Assembly: GCA_029565675.1 (NCBI GenBank) | Contig: JAKQNP010000019.1 | Location: 62,001-126,000 of the forward strand | From: a bacterium | GTDB taxonomy: Bacteria; Zhuqueibacterota; Zhuqueibacteria; Residuimicrobiales; Oceaniaggregativiventaceae | Length of the DNA: 64,000 nucleotides | Direction: 5' to 3' | In this document: one piece after another, positions 1 to 7,872 of the stretch | How positions within the stretch are numbered: the stretch's first letter is position 1 | How the letters are laid out: every line of letters begins with the position of its first letter | Made by a program: the position numbers and the translations under genes | Notes under the pieces: generated by a model | Seen by the model: the letters and a program-made list of their open reading frames with translations, nothing else | Told to the model about the DNA's origin: nothing | Databases searched by the model: none

Positions 1-796
1 CCACATCGGCCATGCGCAAATTGGCCTCGCCGGGGTAATAGCTGATCTCATGGCCGGGTCGCAGCGGATCGACGACCACGACGTGAAGGTCGGGTTGGTA
101 AAACGGCAAATCGTTGTTGCCGCCGTCCCAGAGAATCACATCCGCTTCTTCCTGAGCCTGGGCAAGGATGGCACCGTAATCGACGCCTGCATAGACAACC
201 GAACCGCTGACGATATGCGGCTCATACTCTTCCATTTCTTCAATGGTACAATCGTGCTTCTTCAGATCCGCCAGTTCAGCAAACCTCTGTACCTTTTGCG
301 CCAGCAGATCGCCATAGGGCATTGGATGTCGCACCGCAACAATCCGTTTGCCGCGTGCCTTGAGCAGCTCGGCAATTCGGCGGGTCGTTTGGCTCTTGCC
401 ACAGCCGGTCCGCACGGCACAAACTGCAATCACCGGCACCCTGGCTTTTAGGCTCGTATGGCGCGGACCGAGCAGCGAAAAAGTTGCACCCAGGCTGTTC
501 ACCAGCGCTCCCTGGTGCATTACCCTCTCATTCGACACATCGCTATAGGAAAAAAAGACCTCGTCAACCGCATTTTCCCGAATCAACCGCGGCAGTTCGC
601 TCTCCGCTTCGATCTGGATACCCTGCGGATAGAGAGAACCCGCCAGTTGCGCGGGATACTTGCGACCATCGATGTTGGGAATCTGGGTAGCGGTGAAAGC
701 AATTACCCGATAATCCGAATTGTCTCGAAAATAAGTGTTGAAATTGTGAAAGTCGCGACCGGCTGCACCCATAATTATCGCTTTTTTTACCGCCAT
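1..796 (-). CDS. GTPase-like protein (cyclic 2,3-diphosphoglycerate synthetase/COG2403 type), 3' part missing
   Basis: The minus strand reads open from an ATG at 796 to the left edge, giving the first 265 residues. A Rossmann-like N-terminal part (MAVKKAIIMGAAGRDFHNFN) is followed by a P-loop at about residues 128-135 (VRTGCGKS). A later stretch reads WDGGNNDLPFYQPD and then DPLRPGHE and YYPGEANLRMAD. These are hallmarks of the predicted GTPase family related to cyclic 2,3-diphosphoglycerate synthetase, which is usually about 440 residues, so roughly 60 percent is visible. The physiological role of bacterial members is not settled. It lies 68 bases downstream of the dus gene on the same strand and may be co-transcribed with it. 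Family recognition is good; the exact reaction is unknown. Confidence 0.85.
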   Translation of the reverse strand, partial: MAVKKAIIMGAAGRDFHNFNTYFRDNSDYRVIAFTATQIPNIDGRKYPAQLAGSLYPQGIQIEAESELPRLIRENAVDEVFFSYSDVSNERVMHQGALVNSLGATFSLLGPRHTSLKARVPVIAVCAVRTGCGKSQTTRRIAELLKARGKRIVAVRHPMPYGDLLAQKVQRFAELADLKKHDCTIEEMEEYEPHIVSGSVVYAGVDYGAILAQAQEEADVILWDGGNNDLPFYQPDLHVVVVDPLRPGHEISYYPGEANLRMADV

Positions 797-864
797 AAAT
801 CCTCCATCTGTGCGATCGAAAACTATTTTCCCTCTGAATTTAACCCAACCGCCTTTGCCGCGCC

Positions 865-1860
865 TCAGCGATCCGATTCCGTATTCAGCATATCATCGAA
901 TCGCTGACCGGCCAGACGCAAAACCAACAAATTGTCCCGCAATGCCGTCCAGGAATTGCTGTTGACCAACATGCTGCGATAACGGTTGAAAAGCGGCCGG
1001 CCGCGCAGATAACAGAGAAGATGCTTTCGCATCATGTACATGGCCCGCTTTTCACCATAGTGCTCCACCATTTCCGCTGCATGTTCCAGAAGCGTTCGAT
1101 CGACTTCCTCGGCAGTCGGTTCTGACGGAACTGGAAGCCCTGCCAGGCGAGCACGGACCTGGCTGAAAATCCAGGGATTGCCCTGGCTGCCGCGACCGAT
1201 CATGATACCGTCACAACCCGTTTGCCGGACCATTTGTTCCGCATCCACTGCCGACCGCACATCGCCGTTGCCGATCACCGGGATGCGAACCGCGGCTTTG
1301 ACGCGCTGAATGATGCACCAGTCAGCCTTGCCGCTGAATTTCATTGCCTGCGTTCGGGCATGTACGGTTACCATCTGCACACCGGCGTCCGCAAGAGCCA
1401 AAGCGATTTCCACCGCGTGATCCTCTTCCCAACCGGCGCGGATTTTGGCACTGACCGGCAGGTCGACAGCCGCCACAACCCGCCGAACAATCTCGGTCAT
1501 GCGCGGCAGATCGCGCAACAACGCCGATCCTGCGCCGGTTTTGATCACTTTCTTCACCGGACAACCGAAATTGAGATCCAGGCCATCTGGCCTATGGAAA
1601 GCCAGCATTTCCGCTGCCCTGGCCATAACCTCGGAATTGCCACCGTAAAGCTGAATCGAAATCGGCCTTTCACTTTCGCAGAATTCGATAAACTCCATGG
1701 TCTTGCTCTGCCGATGCAAAACCCCATCCGAGCTGACCATCTCGGTAAATACCCAGCCGGCACCGGCGCGTTTGCACAATCGGCGAAAAATGGAATCCGA
1801 CCATCCCGCCAATGGCGCCAAACAAGTGGGATTTTCTGCCAGGTGTTGACGTACGTTCAT
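865..1860 (-). CDS. dus: tRNA-dihydrouridine synthase (DusB-like)
   Basis: The 331-residue protein is an FMN-dependent TIM-barrel enzyme that reduces uridine to dihydrouridine in tRNA. Visible signatures are APLAGWSDSIFRRLC at the N-terminus, the LDLNFGCPVKK segment with the catalytic cysteine at residue 100, VSAKIRAGWEE, VTVHARTQAMKFSGKADW, and the FMN-phosphate region IPVIGNGDVRS...GCDGIMIGRGSQGNPWIF. Length is normal for the family. The ATG at 1860 is preceded by a GGGATGAG ribosome-binding site. A short terminator-like hairpin sits only about 20 bases upstream of this start. Assignment to the Dus family is firm; the DusB subgroup is likely from the MIGRG-QGNPW motif. Confidence 0.95.
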   Translation of the reverse strand: MNVRQHLAENPTCLAPLAGWSDSIFRRLCKRAGAGWVFTEMVSSDGVLHRQSKTMEFIEFCESERPISIQLYGGNSEVMARAAEMLAFHRPDGLDLNFGCPVKKVIKTGAGSALLRDLPRMTEIVRRVVAAVDLPVSAKIRAGWEEDHAVEIALALADAGVQMVTVHARTQAMKFSGKADWCIIQRVKAAVRIPVIGNGDVRSAVDAEQMVRQTGCDGIMIGRGSQGNPWIFSQVRARLAGLPVPSEPTAEEVDRTLLEHAAEMVEHYGEKRAMYMMRKHLLCYLRGRPLFNRYRSMLVNSNSWTALRDNLLVLRLAGQRFDDMLNTESDR

Positions 1861-1878
1861 CTCATCCCGCTACAAACG

Positions 1879-1900
1879 AAAAAACCGGTGCAAAGACCGG
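1879..1900 (-). terminator. Short Rho-independent-like terminator between tetR and dus
   Basis: Read on the minus strand, CCGGT-CTTTGC-ACCGG forms a 5-bp GC-rich stem followed by a run of six T (1884 to 1879). It would end transcription of the TetR gene, which stops at 2165, or attenuate read-through into dus, whose ATG lies at 1860. The rest of the 304-base gap (1861-2164) is AT-rich and shows no gene. The stem is short, so efficiency is uncertain. Confidence 0.5.
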
Positions 1901-2164
1901 CAGGGTGAATTTCAAAAGGGCGGCTCACCGGAAAAAATATACAGCTTTAAAGTGAATGATGCAAGGTAATTATTGCGTAAGTTGCTCATTTTAATAACTT
2001 TAAAAATGCAGCAGATCGAATGGCATGTCATGATAAAATTGGCAAATCCATGGCATTTGACTTGAAAAGTAACCTCAGACCGCGGATTGTGTTAAACTAT
2101 TCTAGATTTGCTCGGCATGATACAGCAGGAACGATCATGGGGATAAAGCGGCGACTCGCCTGGT

Positions 2165-2743
2165 TTAGCGCAAGACGCCATTGAGAAAGATGTTGGCGAT
2201 TTGCTCAGCAGATTCGTTCAAATCGATTTTTTTGCTGCGCGAAAGGGTATAATTGGTCGAGATTTGATCGAGCGCGCCGAACAGCACTTGCTTAAAAATC
2301 GTTGGCTGAATGTCGCTGCGAAAAATCCCTCGCTGTTGCCCTTCTTCAAAGACACTGGAGATCAGGTTGAGGTATTCGCGGAATTTGGATCCGGAATATC
2401 CGTGGATAAACTTGCTGCTTTGCCGGAGCTCGACCTCGAGCAATTGCGCCATATCGGGCTTGTTTTTGACCAATTCGAGATGGTGATTGATAAAAGCGTG
2501 CAACTTGTCGACAGCAGTTTCAGCCTTGTTGATTTCGCGGGTCATATTTGAAATGATCGGAATCATCTCTTCTTCAAATATCGAGATCAGCAAATCGTCT
2601 TTGTTCTCAAAATAGAGATAAGTTGTCCCGGTGGCGACGCCAGCCAGACGAGCGATCTCTTCCATTTTGGCGTTAAAAAAGCCATCACGTGCAAATATCT
2701 TGACCGCAGCTTTGAGTATTTTTTCCCGCTTCCCTCGGGCCAT
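2165..2743 (-). CDS. TetR-family transcriptional regulator (FadR-like)
   Basis: A 192-residue repressor-type protein. The N-terminal helix-turn-helix covers about residues 10-55 (KILKAAVKIFARDGFF ... GVATGTTYLYFENKDDLL), the standard TetR DNA-binding signature. The C-terminal ligand domain resembles the TetR_C group found in acyl-CoA-responsive FadR proteins of Bacillus. I chose the ATG at 2743, which has a GAGGAG site six bases upstream, over a GTG one codon earlier. It is divergent from a FadL-type outer-membrane transporter at 3103, and inverted repeats lie between the two. A role in controlling that transporter in response to a hydrophobic or acyl ligand is inferred from this layout and has not been shown. 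Confidence 0.9.
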   Translation of the reverse strand: MARGKREKILKAAVKIFARDGFFNAKMEEIARLAGVATGTTYLYFENKDDLLISIFEEEMIPIISNMTREINKAETAVDKLHAFINHHLELVKNKPDMAQLLEVELRQSSKFIHGYSGSKFREYLNLISSVFEEGQQRGIFRSDIQPTIFKQVLFGALDQISTNYTLSRSKKIDLNESAEQIANIFLNGVLR

Positions 2744-2763
2744 CACAAACTCCTCTTTGAAAC

Positions 2764-2782
2764 AGTGGCAGATCGTGCCACT
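2764..2782. promoter_or_regulatory. Perfect inverted repeat in the tetR leader, candidate operator
   Basis: AGTGGCAGATCGTGCCACT has two perfect 7-base arms around a 5-base centre. It starts about 20 bases upstream of the TetR start codon. Its position suits autoregulation by the TetR protein, but it could equally form a small leader hairpin. Confidence 0.45.
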
Positions 2783-2904
2783 AACATAGAAAATTTTTTG
2801 AGAAAAGCAAATATCTTGTGCAATTCTGAACTAAATTCAACCGATTTTGCAGCATTTTTTCTTCATATTAATCAAACACTTTGAACAATCGTAATATTCA
2901 GAAA

Positions 2905-2919
2905 TTGAATCGGATTCAA
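2905..2919. promoter_or_regulatory. Inverted repeat upstream of the -35 box, candidate TetR operator
   Basis: TTGAATCGGATTCAA is a perfect palindrome with 7-base arms around a central G. It ends eight bases before the -35 box of the transporter promoter. The TGAAT...ATTCA core resembles the operator known for Bacillus FadR, a TetR-family regulator of fatty-acid genes, and the divergent gene here encodes a protein of that type. Binding is an inference. Confidence 0.5.
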
Positions 2920-2927
2920 AATAAAAG

Positions 2928-2956
2928 TTGACAAAGTGACTTTTTTTCACTAAAAT
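2928..2956 (+). promoter_or_regulatory. Sigma70-type promoter of the FadL-like gene
   Basis: TTGACA (2928-2933) and TAAAAT (2951-2956) are separated by exactly 17 bases. The spacer holds AGTGA-N7-TCACT (2935-2951), a second imperfect inverted repeat that overlaps the -10 box. Transcription would start near 2963, giving a leader of about 140 bases. Confidence 0.75.
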
Positions 2957-2963
2957 CTTGCGC

Positions 2964-3043
2964 CCGACCGAAATCGAGCGGCATTCTCGATTTGCCGCAT
3001 TTTACCAAACGGCGTGCTGACGCCACTATCCCGACCGGGTCGG
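2964..3043 (+). other. Structured 5' leader with three successive stem-loops
   Basis: Within the predicted leader of the FadL-like gene are an 8-bp stem (AAATCGAG 2971-2978 with CTCGATTT 2986-2993), a 5-bp stem (GGCGT 3011-3015 with ACGCC 3020-3024) and a short CCGA/TCGG stem around 3031-3043. GGTCGG at 3038-3043 could instead pair with CCGACC at 2964-2969 and enclose the other two. It matches no riboswitch that I recognise. Confidence 0.4.
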
Positions 3044-3102
3044 AATTTGTCCGCGTGCCGTTCGTTTGCACCACCAATCATTGACCACTTGAAGGAGGAA
3101 AG

Positions 3103-4587
3103 ATGAAGAGAGCATCTTTTATCACCGCCCTGCTGATCTCGGCCTGTTCATTTACATCGCTTTTTGCCGCCGGTGTGGACTTGACCGGAGTGGGCGCTCG
3201 CGCTACTGCTTTGGGAGGCAACTATCGCGCTGTCTCCGACGATTGGAGCGCCATGTTCTGGAATCCGGCTGGTATGGCCTTCTCCAAGGGCTGGAAAGTC
3301 GGCGCTTCGCTCGAATTTGTGACCCCGGTGGTCGGATATACCCCAAAATTCAGCCTTGCCGGCCAGCAGTTCAGTGCCACCTCGAGCCAGGAAATCGAAA
3401 ACGAACCCAAAACCTTCACCATCCCCGCCGCCGGTATCTATTACAGCAACGAAAAGTTTGCTGCAGGTCTTGCTTTCTGGGCACCTTTTGGCCTCGGCGC
3501 CAAATGGGATCTTTTGAATACCCAAACCTACAACAACAAATATCCCGAATATGACTTTGAAGATGACCTGATGATCGTCGCCGTGCAGCCGACTGTTGCC
3601 TATCGCGTGTCCGACAAATTTTCCCTCGGTCTGGGCGCCTCGTTGACTCTGGCGGACATCATGATCCGCAAGCCCAATTTCACGCCGAATCCTTATATCT
3701 ACAACCAGAGCATCAACGCTTTGGTCAGCGCTGCCTTCCCGGCTGCTGCCCTGAGTTCACCCTTTGATCATCTGCTCACCGAAACAGAACTGCAAGGCGA
3801 CGGGATGTCCTTCGGCGTCAACCTGGGTGCCATGTATAAAATCACCCCCTGTTTGAACTTTGGCGCTTCGATGCGTTTCTACAACGATATTCCGCTCGAA
3901 GGCACGGTCACTGCCACCAACTACTTTGCCAATCTCCCGGCGGTACACGGCGCGGTGCAAGCCGCTGTCGTGCCCACCCTGACGGCATTGAAAAATGCGG
4001 GGCAGATTCAGATTACCCAGCAGCAATTTGACGTGTTGGCCAACTACTATTCCGGGGCGGTTGTCCCCCACATCCCGGAAACCGACGTTAAAGCCGATAT
4101 GCCGTTGCCGATGAACATAGGTGCCGGTATCGCTTACACCGGCGTGCCCCGCTTGCTCGTCACTGCCGACGTCGCCTGGAGCCAATGGTCGGCCTGGGAT
4201 GTCATCGACATCAACGATACCGATGGCAATCCGATCAGTGCACTGGTGCAGAATTGGGAAGACGGCATCCGCGCCGGTGTCGGCCTCGAGTACAATGTCG
4301 GCTTTGGTTTTCTCCGCGGCGCCTACTACACCGAACCGCGCGCAGCCGTGAATGAAACCATGACGCCGGCAATCCCGGATGCCAACCGCCGCCATGTAGC
4401 GAACATCGGCTTTGAATTGCCGGTCGGTCCGTTGCGCCTGCATGCCAGCTATGAGAAAATTTTTATCGGCGAGCTTTCCGTCGACGAATGGAATCTTCGC
4501 CCCGATAACTCTGGCTATGAAAACCAGGCTGGTGATTACAAAATGGACATCAATAATTTTATGGTCGGCATGGACTACCAGTTTTAA
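3103..4587 (+). CDS. Outer-membrane transport protein, OMPP1/FadL/TodX family
   Basis: A 494-residue beta-barrel protein with a signal peptide (first about 22 residues, ending SLFAA). The mature N-terminus GVDLTGVGARATALGGNYRA followed by WSAMFWNPAGMAF is the characteristic FadL/OMPP1 start, in which an N-terminal plug precedes a 14-strand barrel. Family members carry fatty acids or other hydrophobic compounds across the outer membrane. Many alternating hydrophobic strands follow, and the last residue is phenylalanine, as expected for BAM-assembled barrels. The start is set by a very strong AAGGAGGAAAG site. The gene has its own promoter and terminator, so it is monocistronic. The divergent TetR gene suggests ligand-controlled expression. 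The exact substrate is unknown. Confidence 0.92.
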   Translation: MKRASFITALLISACSFTSLFAAGVDLTGVGARATALGGNYRAVSDDWSAMFWNPAGMAFSKGWKVGASLEFVTPVVGYTPKFSLAGQQFSATSSQEIENEPKTFTIPAAGIYYSNEKFAAGLAFWAPFGLGAKWDLLNTQTYNNKYPEYDFEDDLMIVAVQPTVAYRVSDKFSLGLGASLTLADIMIRKPNFTPNPYIYNQSINALVSAAFPAAALSSPFDHLLTETELQGDGMSFGVNLGAMYKITPCLNFGASMRFYNDIPLEGTVTATNYFANLPAVHGAVQAAVVPTLTALKNAGQIQITQQQFDVLANYYSGAVVPHIPETDVKADMPLPMNIGAGIAYTGVPRLLVTADVAWSQWSAWDVIDINDTDGNPISALVQNWEDGIRAGVGLEYNVGFGFLRGAYYTEPRAAVNETMTPAIPDANRRHVANIGFELPVGPLRLHASYEKIFIGELSVDEWNLRPDNSGYENQAGDYKMDINNFMVGMDYQF

Positions 4588-4612
4588 GCCATCAGCACTT
4601 TCTTCGTTTTAC

Positions 4613-4652
4613 AGCCGAACAATCTGCTTTGCGATTGTTCGGCTTTTTTTTA
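4613..4652 (+). terminator. Rho-independent terminator of the FadL-like gene
   Basis: AGCCGAACAATC (4613-4624) and GATTGTTCGGCT (4633-4644) form a perfect 12-bp stem with an 8-base loop, followed directly by a T-rich run. Confidence 0.93.
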
Positions 4653-4748
4653 TATTTAAGCGCTGTGCGGCTTTGGTGGCCTGTTGCTCCAGTCGCTCGA
4701 GCGGACGAAAGGCGAGCACGGTTTTACCATTAAGAAATCGGGGAAACG

Positions 4749-5564
4749 ATGGCACGAACGCACTTGATCTTTTTCTTAGCAATCGCCGCAGGGCTGTTCT
4801 TTGCCTGCGATACGGGTCTGGAACCGACGCAGAGCGGTTTTCGCGGCCAGATTTTTTTTAGCGGCGAAAAACCAGCCGACACGGATCAGGTGATGGTCGT
4901 CGCCGCCACCCGCTTTCCGCCGACTCAGATCAGCGAAATTTTTCTCGGTGAGCCTTTGCCTCTGAACCGCGATACCGTGAGCTATACGGTTTATTCGCCG
5001 GTTCAGGACTATGCCGCGATCGGCGTGGTTTGGAAACAAGTAGACCAACCGTGGGATGTCACCAATATCATCGGTATCTATCTGCCCGATTCCAAAGGGT
5101 TCACTCCCATTCGGGTAAATGTTGCCACGTCCAGCACCATGATCGATTCAGTCGACATCCTCGCCGATTACCGAAAAGCCAAGCGTGCGGTGCACAGCAA
5201 GGTGAGCGGAACCTTGCGCGCAAACGGAGAATGGCCGGCCGACAGCGAATCGATTCTTTTGATTGCTTCTTCCCAGTTGATCCCTTCCGGTCTGCTTGAT
5301 CTGCAATTTGCCTCCCCAATCCCGGCACCATTCGATTCGATCGATTATGAATGGACAATTCAACCCGGTACTTATCCCTTGTTCGGAGTCCTGCTGATCC
5401 GCAGTGGGCAACCTTTGGGCGTCTCCAGCATTAGGGGTTTTTATAGCCGCATTCCTGGAGCGCTTTTCCCATCGCCGGTTGCAATCGCGACCGACACCTC
5501 ACAAATCAACAGCATCGATATCACCTTCGATCCAGCCAAAGGGCCGTTCGGCGCTCAACCGTGA
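4749..5564 (+). CDS. Lipoprotein with two repeated beta-rich domains, function unknown
   Basis: A 271-residue protein with a lipoprotein signal peptide: a hydrophobic stretch ends at LFFAC, with the lipidated cysteine at residue 20. The mature part holds two homologous halves. The first has GQIFFSGEKPADTDQVMVVA and later AIGVVWKQVDQPWDV. The second has GTLRANGEWPADSESILLIA and LFGVLLIRSGQPLGV. The halves look like carboxypeptidase-regulatory or transthyretin-like sandwich folds. I do not recognise a named family. It sits 15 bases upstream of a TonB-dependent receptor, so it may be a surface-exposed partner of that receptor. A GGGGA site precedes the ATG. That it is a membrane-anchored lipoprotein is well supported; its job is not. 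Confidence 0.8.
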   Translation: MARTHLIFFLAIAAGLFFACDTGLEPTQSGFRGQIFFSGEKPADTDQVMVVAATRFPPTQISEIFLGEPLPLNRDTVSYTVYSPVQDYAAIGVVWKQVDQPWDVTNIIGIYLPDSKGFTPIRVNVATSSTMIDSVDILADYRKAKRAVHSKVSGTLRANGEWPADSESILLIASSQLIPSGLLDLQFASPIPAPFDSIDYEWTIQPGTYPLFGVLLIRSGQPLGVSSIRGFYSRIPGALFPSPVAIATDTSQINSIDITFDPAKGPFGAQP

Positions 5565-5579
5565 AATGGATAAATCGAC

Positions 5580-7733
5580 ATGAAAAAATCTTTTGTCATT
5601 CTGCTGTTTCTCTCTGCCTCGATCCTCTTGCAAGCCGCCGAGCAAACCGGCCGCATCACCGGCCGAATTGTCGACAGCGAGACTGGCGAAGCACTGCCGG
5701 GAGTCAACATCCTTCTCATAGGCACAGTTCTCGGCACCACATCCGACCTGGGTGGCGAATTTAGCCTGGCTGATCTGCCTGCCGGCCGGGTCGATGTGCG
5801 CATCACCATGATGGGATACAAGCAGGTTGTCAAAAAAAACATCCTGGTGGTTGCCGGGCAAACCGTGGATCTGCCTGTGGCCATGGAATCGACCGTATTG
5901 GAATCGCCGGAAATCCTCATTACCGCCAACAAACGCCGGCAAAATATCACCGACTCCCCGAACAGTGTCGGAGTCTTGACTGCGCGAGACCTGGCAGCGA
6001 AAAACAAGGTTTATTTGAATGATCTGCTCCAATATGCCTCCGGAGTCAATTTTGTCGGCTCGCAGATCAACATCCGCGGCTCTTCGGGCTACAATTACGG
6101 AGCGGGCAGCCGGGTCCTCTATCTGATCGACGGTGTGCCGGTCATGCCGGGTGACAGCGGCGACATCAAATGGGATCTGGTGCCTGCATCGCAAATCGAA
6201 CAGGTTGAGATTATCAAAGGCGCCGGCTCAGCCTTGTACGGCTCGAACGCCCTGGGTGGCGTGGTCAACATCATCACCAAAAAAGCCACCAACCGCCCGC
6301 TGACCCAACTCCGTTATTCTGCCGGTTTCTACGATGAACCTGCCTATCCAGAATGGCAGTGGACCGAAAGATTGCTCCATTTTGATGACCTCGACATCGA
6401 TCACACCCGCACCATCAGCGATCACCTCAATCTTTTTGCAGCCTTCGGCCGTCATCAATCGACCGGCTATTACCAGAATGGCCATTTCCAGCGCTGGAAT
6501 GCCGCGGGGAAATTGCACTGGAAGGTCAATCCGACTTCCAACCTCACTCTCTCATCCCATTATGAAGCAGGCGATCGCGGTGCCGCGCTGTTGTGGCGCA
6601 GCCAGCGCCATGCGTTGGAAATGCCTGCAGAAGCGCTCGGCGACCGGGTTGAATCCAACAAGCTGAGCCTCAACGCCTTTTATAATCTGGCTGCCAATCG
6701 CAATCTGGGTTTCAAGACACGAGTCTCCTATTTTCGCAATTTTTGGGAAAATTTTTTCCACGACAACCAGACACGTTCAACCGCCCACCGTGTCGGCCTG
6801 GAAGTACAGGCTGACCGGCAGTTATCCGAACACAATTCGCTGATTATCGGCAGCGAAACCTCATGGGATCACGTGATCTCACAATTGGTCGGCACTCACG
6901 ATCAAACCGTCTTCTCTGTTTATGCCCAAAATGAACGCCGACTCATCGACGATCTCAATTTGACCATCGGCATGCGGTTCGATCACCACAGTGTTGACGA
7001 TAGCTTTACAGACTCTGAATTGAGTCCCAAACTGGGACTGGTTTGGCACGCTCGCCCGGAGGTAAGTGTGCGGCTGTCCAGCGGCCGAGCCTTCCGCGCC
7101 GCCAGCATGTCTGAACGCTTTTCCGAAGGACTCTATTCGGGGCTGCGCCTGATTCCCAATCCACAACTCAAATCGGAAACAGCCTGGTCGCACGAGATCG
7201 GTGCCAACGTTCGCCTGCACTCCAGCCTGATCATCGACCTGGCCGCCTTCAGCAGCGACTATTGGGACCTGATCGAACCAGAACCCGATGCCAGCCAGAC
7301 CATCCAGTTTATCAACCTCACGCGGGCCCGCATCTCCGGAACTGAAATCATGCTCAAATGGACCACCTGGAGAAAACGGCTGAACTTCGATCTCGGCTTT
7401 ACGTTTCTCTATCCGCGCGATCTGGAACGCGACACCTTTCTCGCCTATCGCTCGCGCCGGCTTTTGAATGGTTCGACCAGTTTTTCTTTTTCGCGGTTCG
7501 AAATAGGCATCGACTACCGGTATGCCGCCAAACTCGATCAAGAAGCGATTAAAGTCTACCCAAACGACGATCGCGTCTCCCAACATGTTGTGGATTTGCG
7601 TCTGACAACGAACATCGGCACCTACCAGTTCATTGCCCAAGTTAAAAATCTCTTCAACCACAACCACATTCAGGTCGAACGCACTCTGATGCCGATCCGG
7701 CATTTTCTCTTTACCGCCAGCACACGTTTCTGA
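5580..7733 (+). CDS. TonB-dependent receptor with N-terminal carboxypeptidase-like domain
   Basis: A 717-residue outer-membrane receptor. After a signal peptide (MKKSFVILLFLSASILLQA), residues about 22-105 form a CarboxypepD_reg-like domain (GRITGRIVDSETGEALPGVN ... TTSDLGGEFSL). A plug domain follows at about 115-220 (NSVGVLTARDL, INIRGSSGYNYG, YLIDGVPVMPGD, EQVEIIKGAGSALYGSNALG) and then a barrel ending in a terminal phenylalanine. Such proteins import scarce substrates such as siderophores, cobalamin, glycans or peptides using TonB energy. No SusD partner is adjacent, so a Bacteroidetes-type glycan pair is not indicated. It follows the duplicated-domain lipoprotein by 15 bases, probably as one transcript. 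The substrate cannot be read. Confidence 0.93.
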   Translation: MKKSFVILLFLSASILLQAAEQTGRITGRIVDSETGEALPGVNILLIGTVLGTTSDLGGEFSLADLPAGRVDVRITMMGYKQVVKKNILVVAGQTVDLPVAMESTVLESPEILITANKRRQNITDSPNSVGVLTARDLAAKNKVYLNDLLQYASGVNFVGSQINIRGSSGYNYGAGSRVLYLIDGVPVMPGDSGDIKWDLVPASQIEQVEIIKGAGSALYGSNALGGVVNIITKKATNRPLTQLRYSAGFYDEPAYPEWQWTERLLHFDDLDIDHTRTISDHLNLFAAFGRHQSTGYYQNGHFQRWNAAGKLHWKVNPTSNLTLSSHYEAGDRGAALLWRSQRHALEMPAEALGDRVESNKLSLNAFYNLAANRNLGFKTRVSYFRNFWENFFHDNQTRSTAHRVGLEVQADRQLSEHNSLIIGSETSWDHVISQLVGTHDQTVFSVYAQNERRLIDDLNLTIGMRFDHHSVDDSFTDSELSPKLGLVWHARPEVSVRLSSGRAFRAASMSERFSEGLYSGLRLIPNPQLKSETAWSHEIGANVRLHSSLIIDLAAFSSDYWDLIEPEPDASQTIQFINLTRARISGTEIMLKWTTWRKRLNFDLGFTFLYPRDLERDTFLAYRSRRLLNGSTSFSFSRFEIGIDYRYAAKLDQEAIKVYPNDDRVSQHVVDLRLTTNIGTYQFIAQVKNLFNHNHIQVERTLMPIRHFLFTASTRF

Positions 7734-7783
7734 AATTTCGGCCGATCCCATGCAGCAGAACAAGCGATCAGAAAAAACATCGT

Positions 7784-7811
7784 TTGGATTTCTATACATA
7801 AATTCTATATT
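7784..7811 (+). promoter_or_regulatory. Possible promoter of the M49 peptidase gene
   Basis: TTGGAT (7784-7789) and TATATT (7806-7811) are 16 bases apart in an AT-rich stretch between the receptor gene and the peptidase start at 7873. The match is moderate, and read-through from the receptor gene is also possible. Confidence 0.3.
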
Positions 7812-7872
7812 AACATTTGTTGAGCGGTTCACCATTCGGCGAATACAAGGATTCAACCGTCAAGGAGAAGAA

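Noticed and set aside
1222-1908. Plus-strand 228-codon open frame
   Set aside because: It runs antisense through the well-supported dus gene and its translation has no domain; it is a shadow frame.
4749-7733. Reading the lipoprotein/TonB pair as a SusC/SusD glycan system
   Set aside because: The lipoprotein is 271 residues, made of two repeats, and lacks the helical TPR layout of SusD; the receptor is shorter than SusC.
6879-7856. Minus-strand 325-codon open frame
   Set aside because: It is antisense to the barrel of the TonB receptor and its translation shows no family signature.
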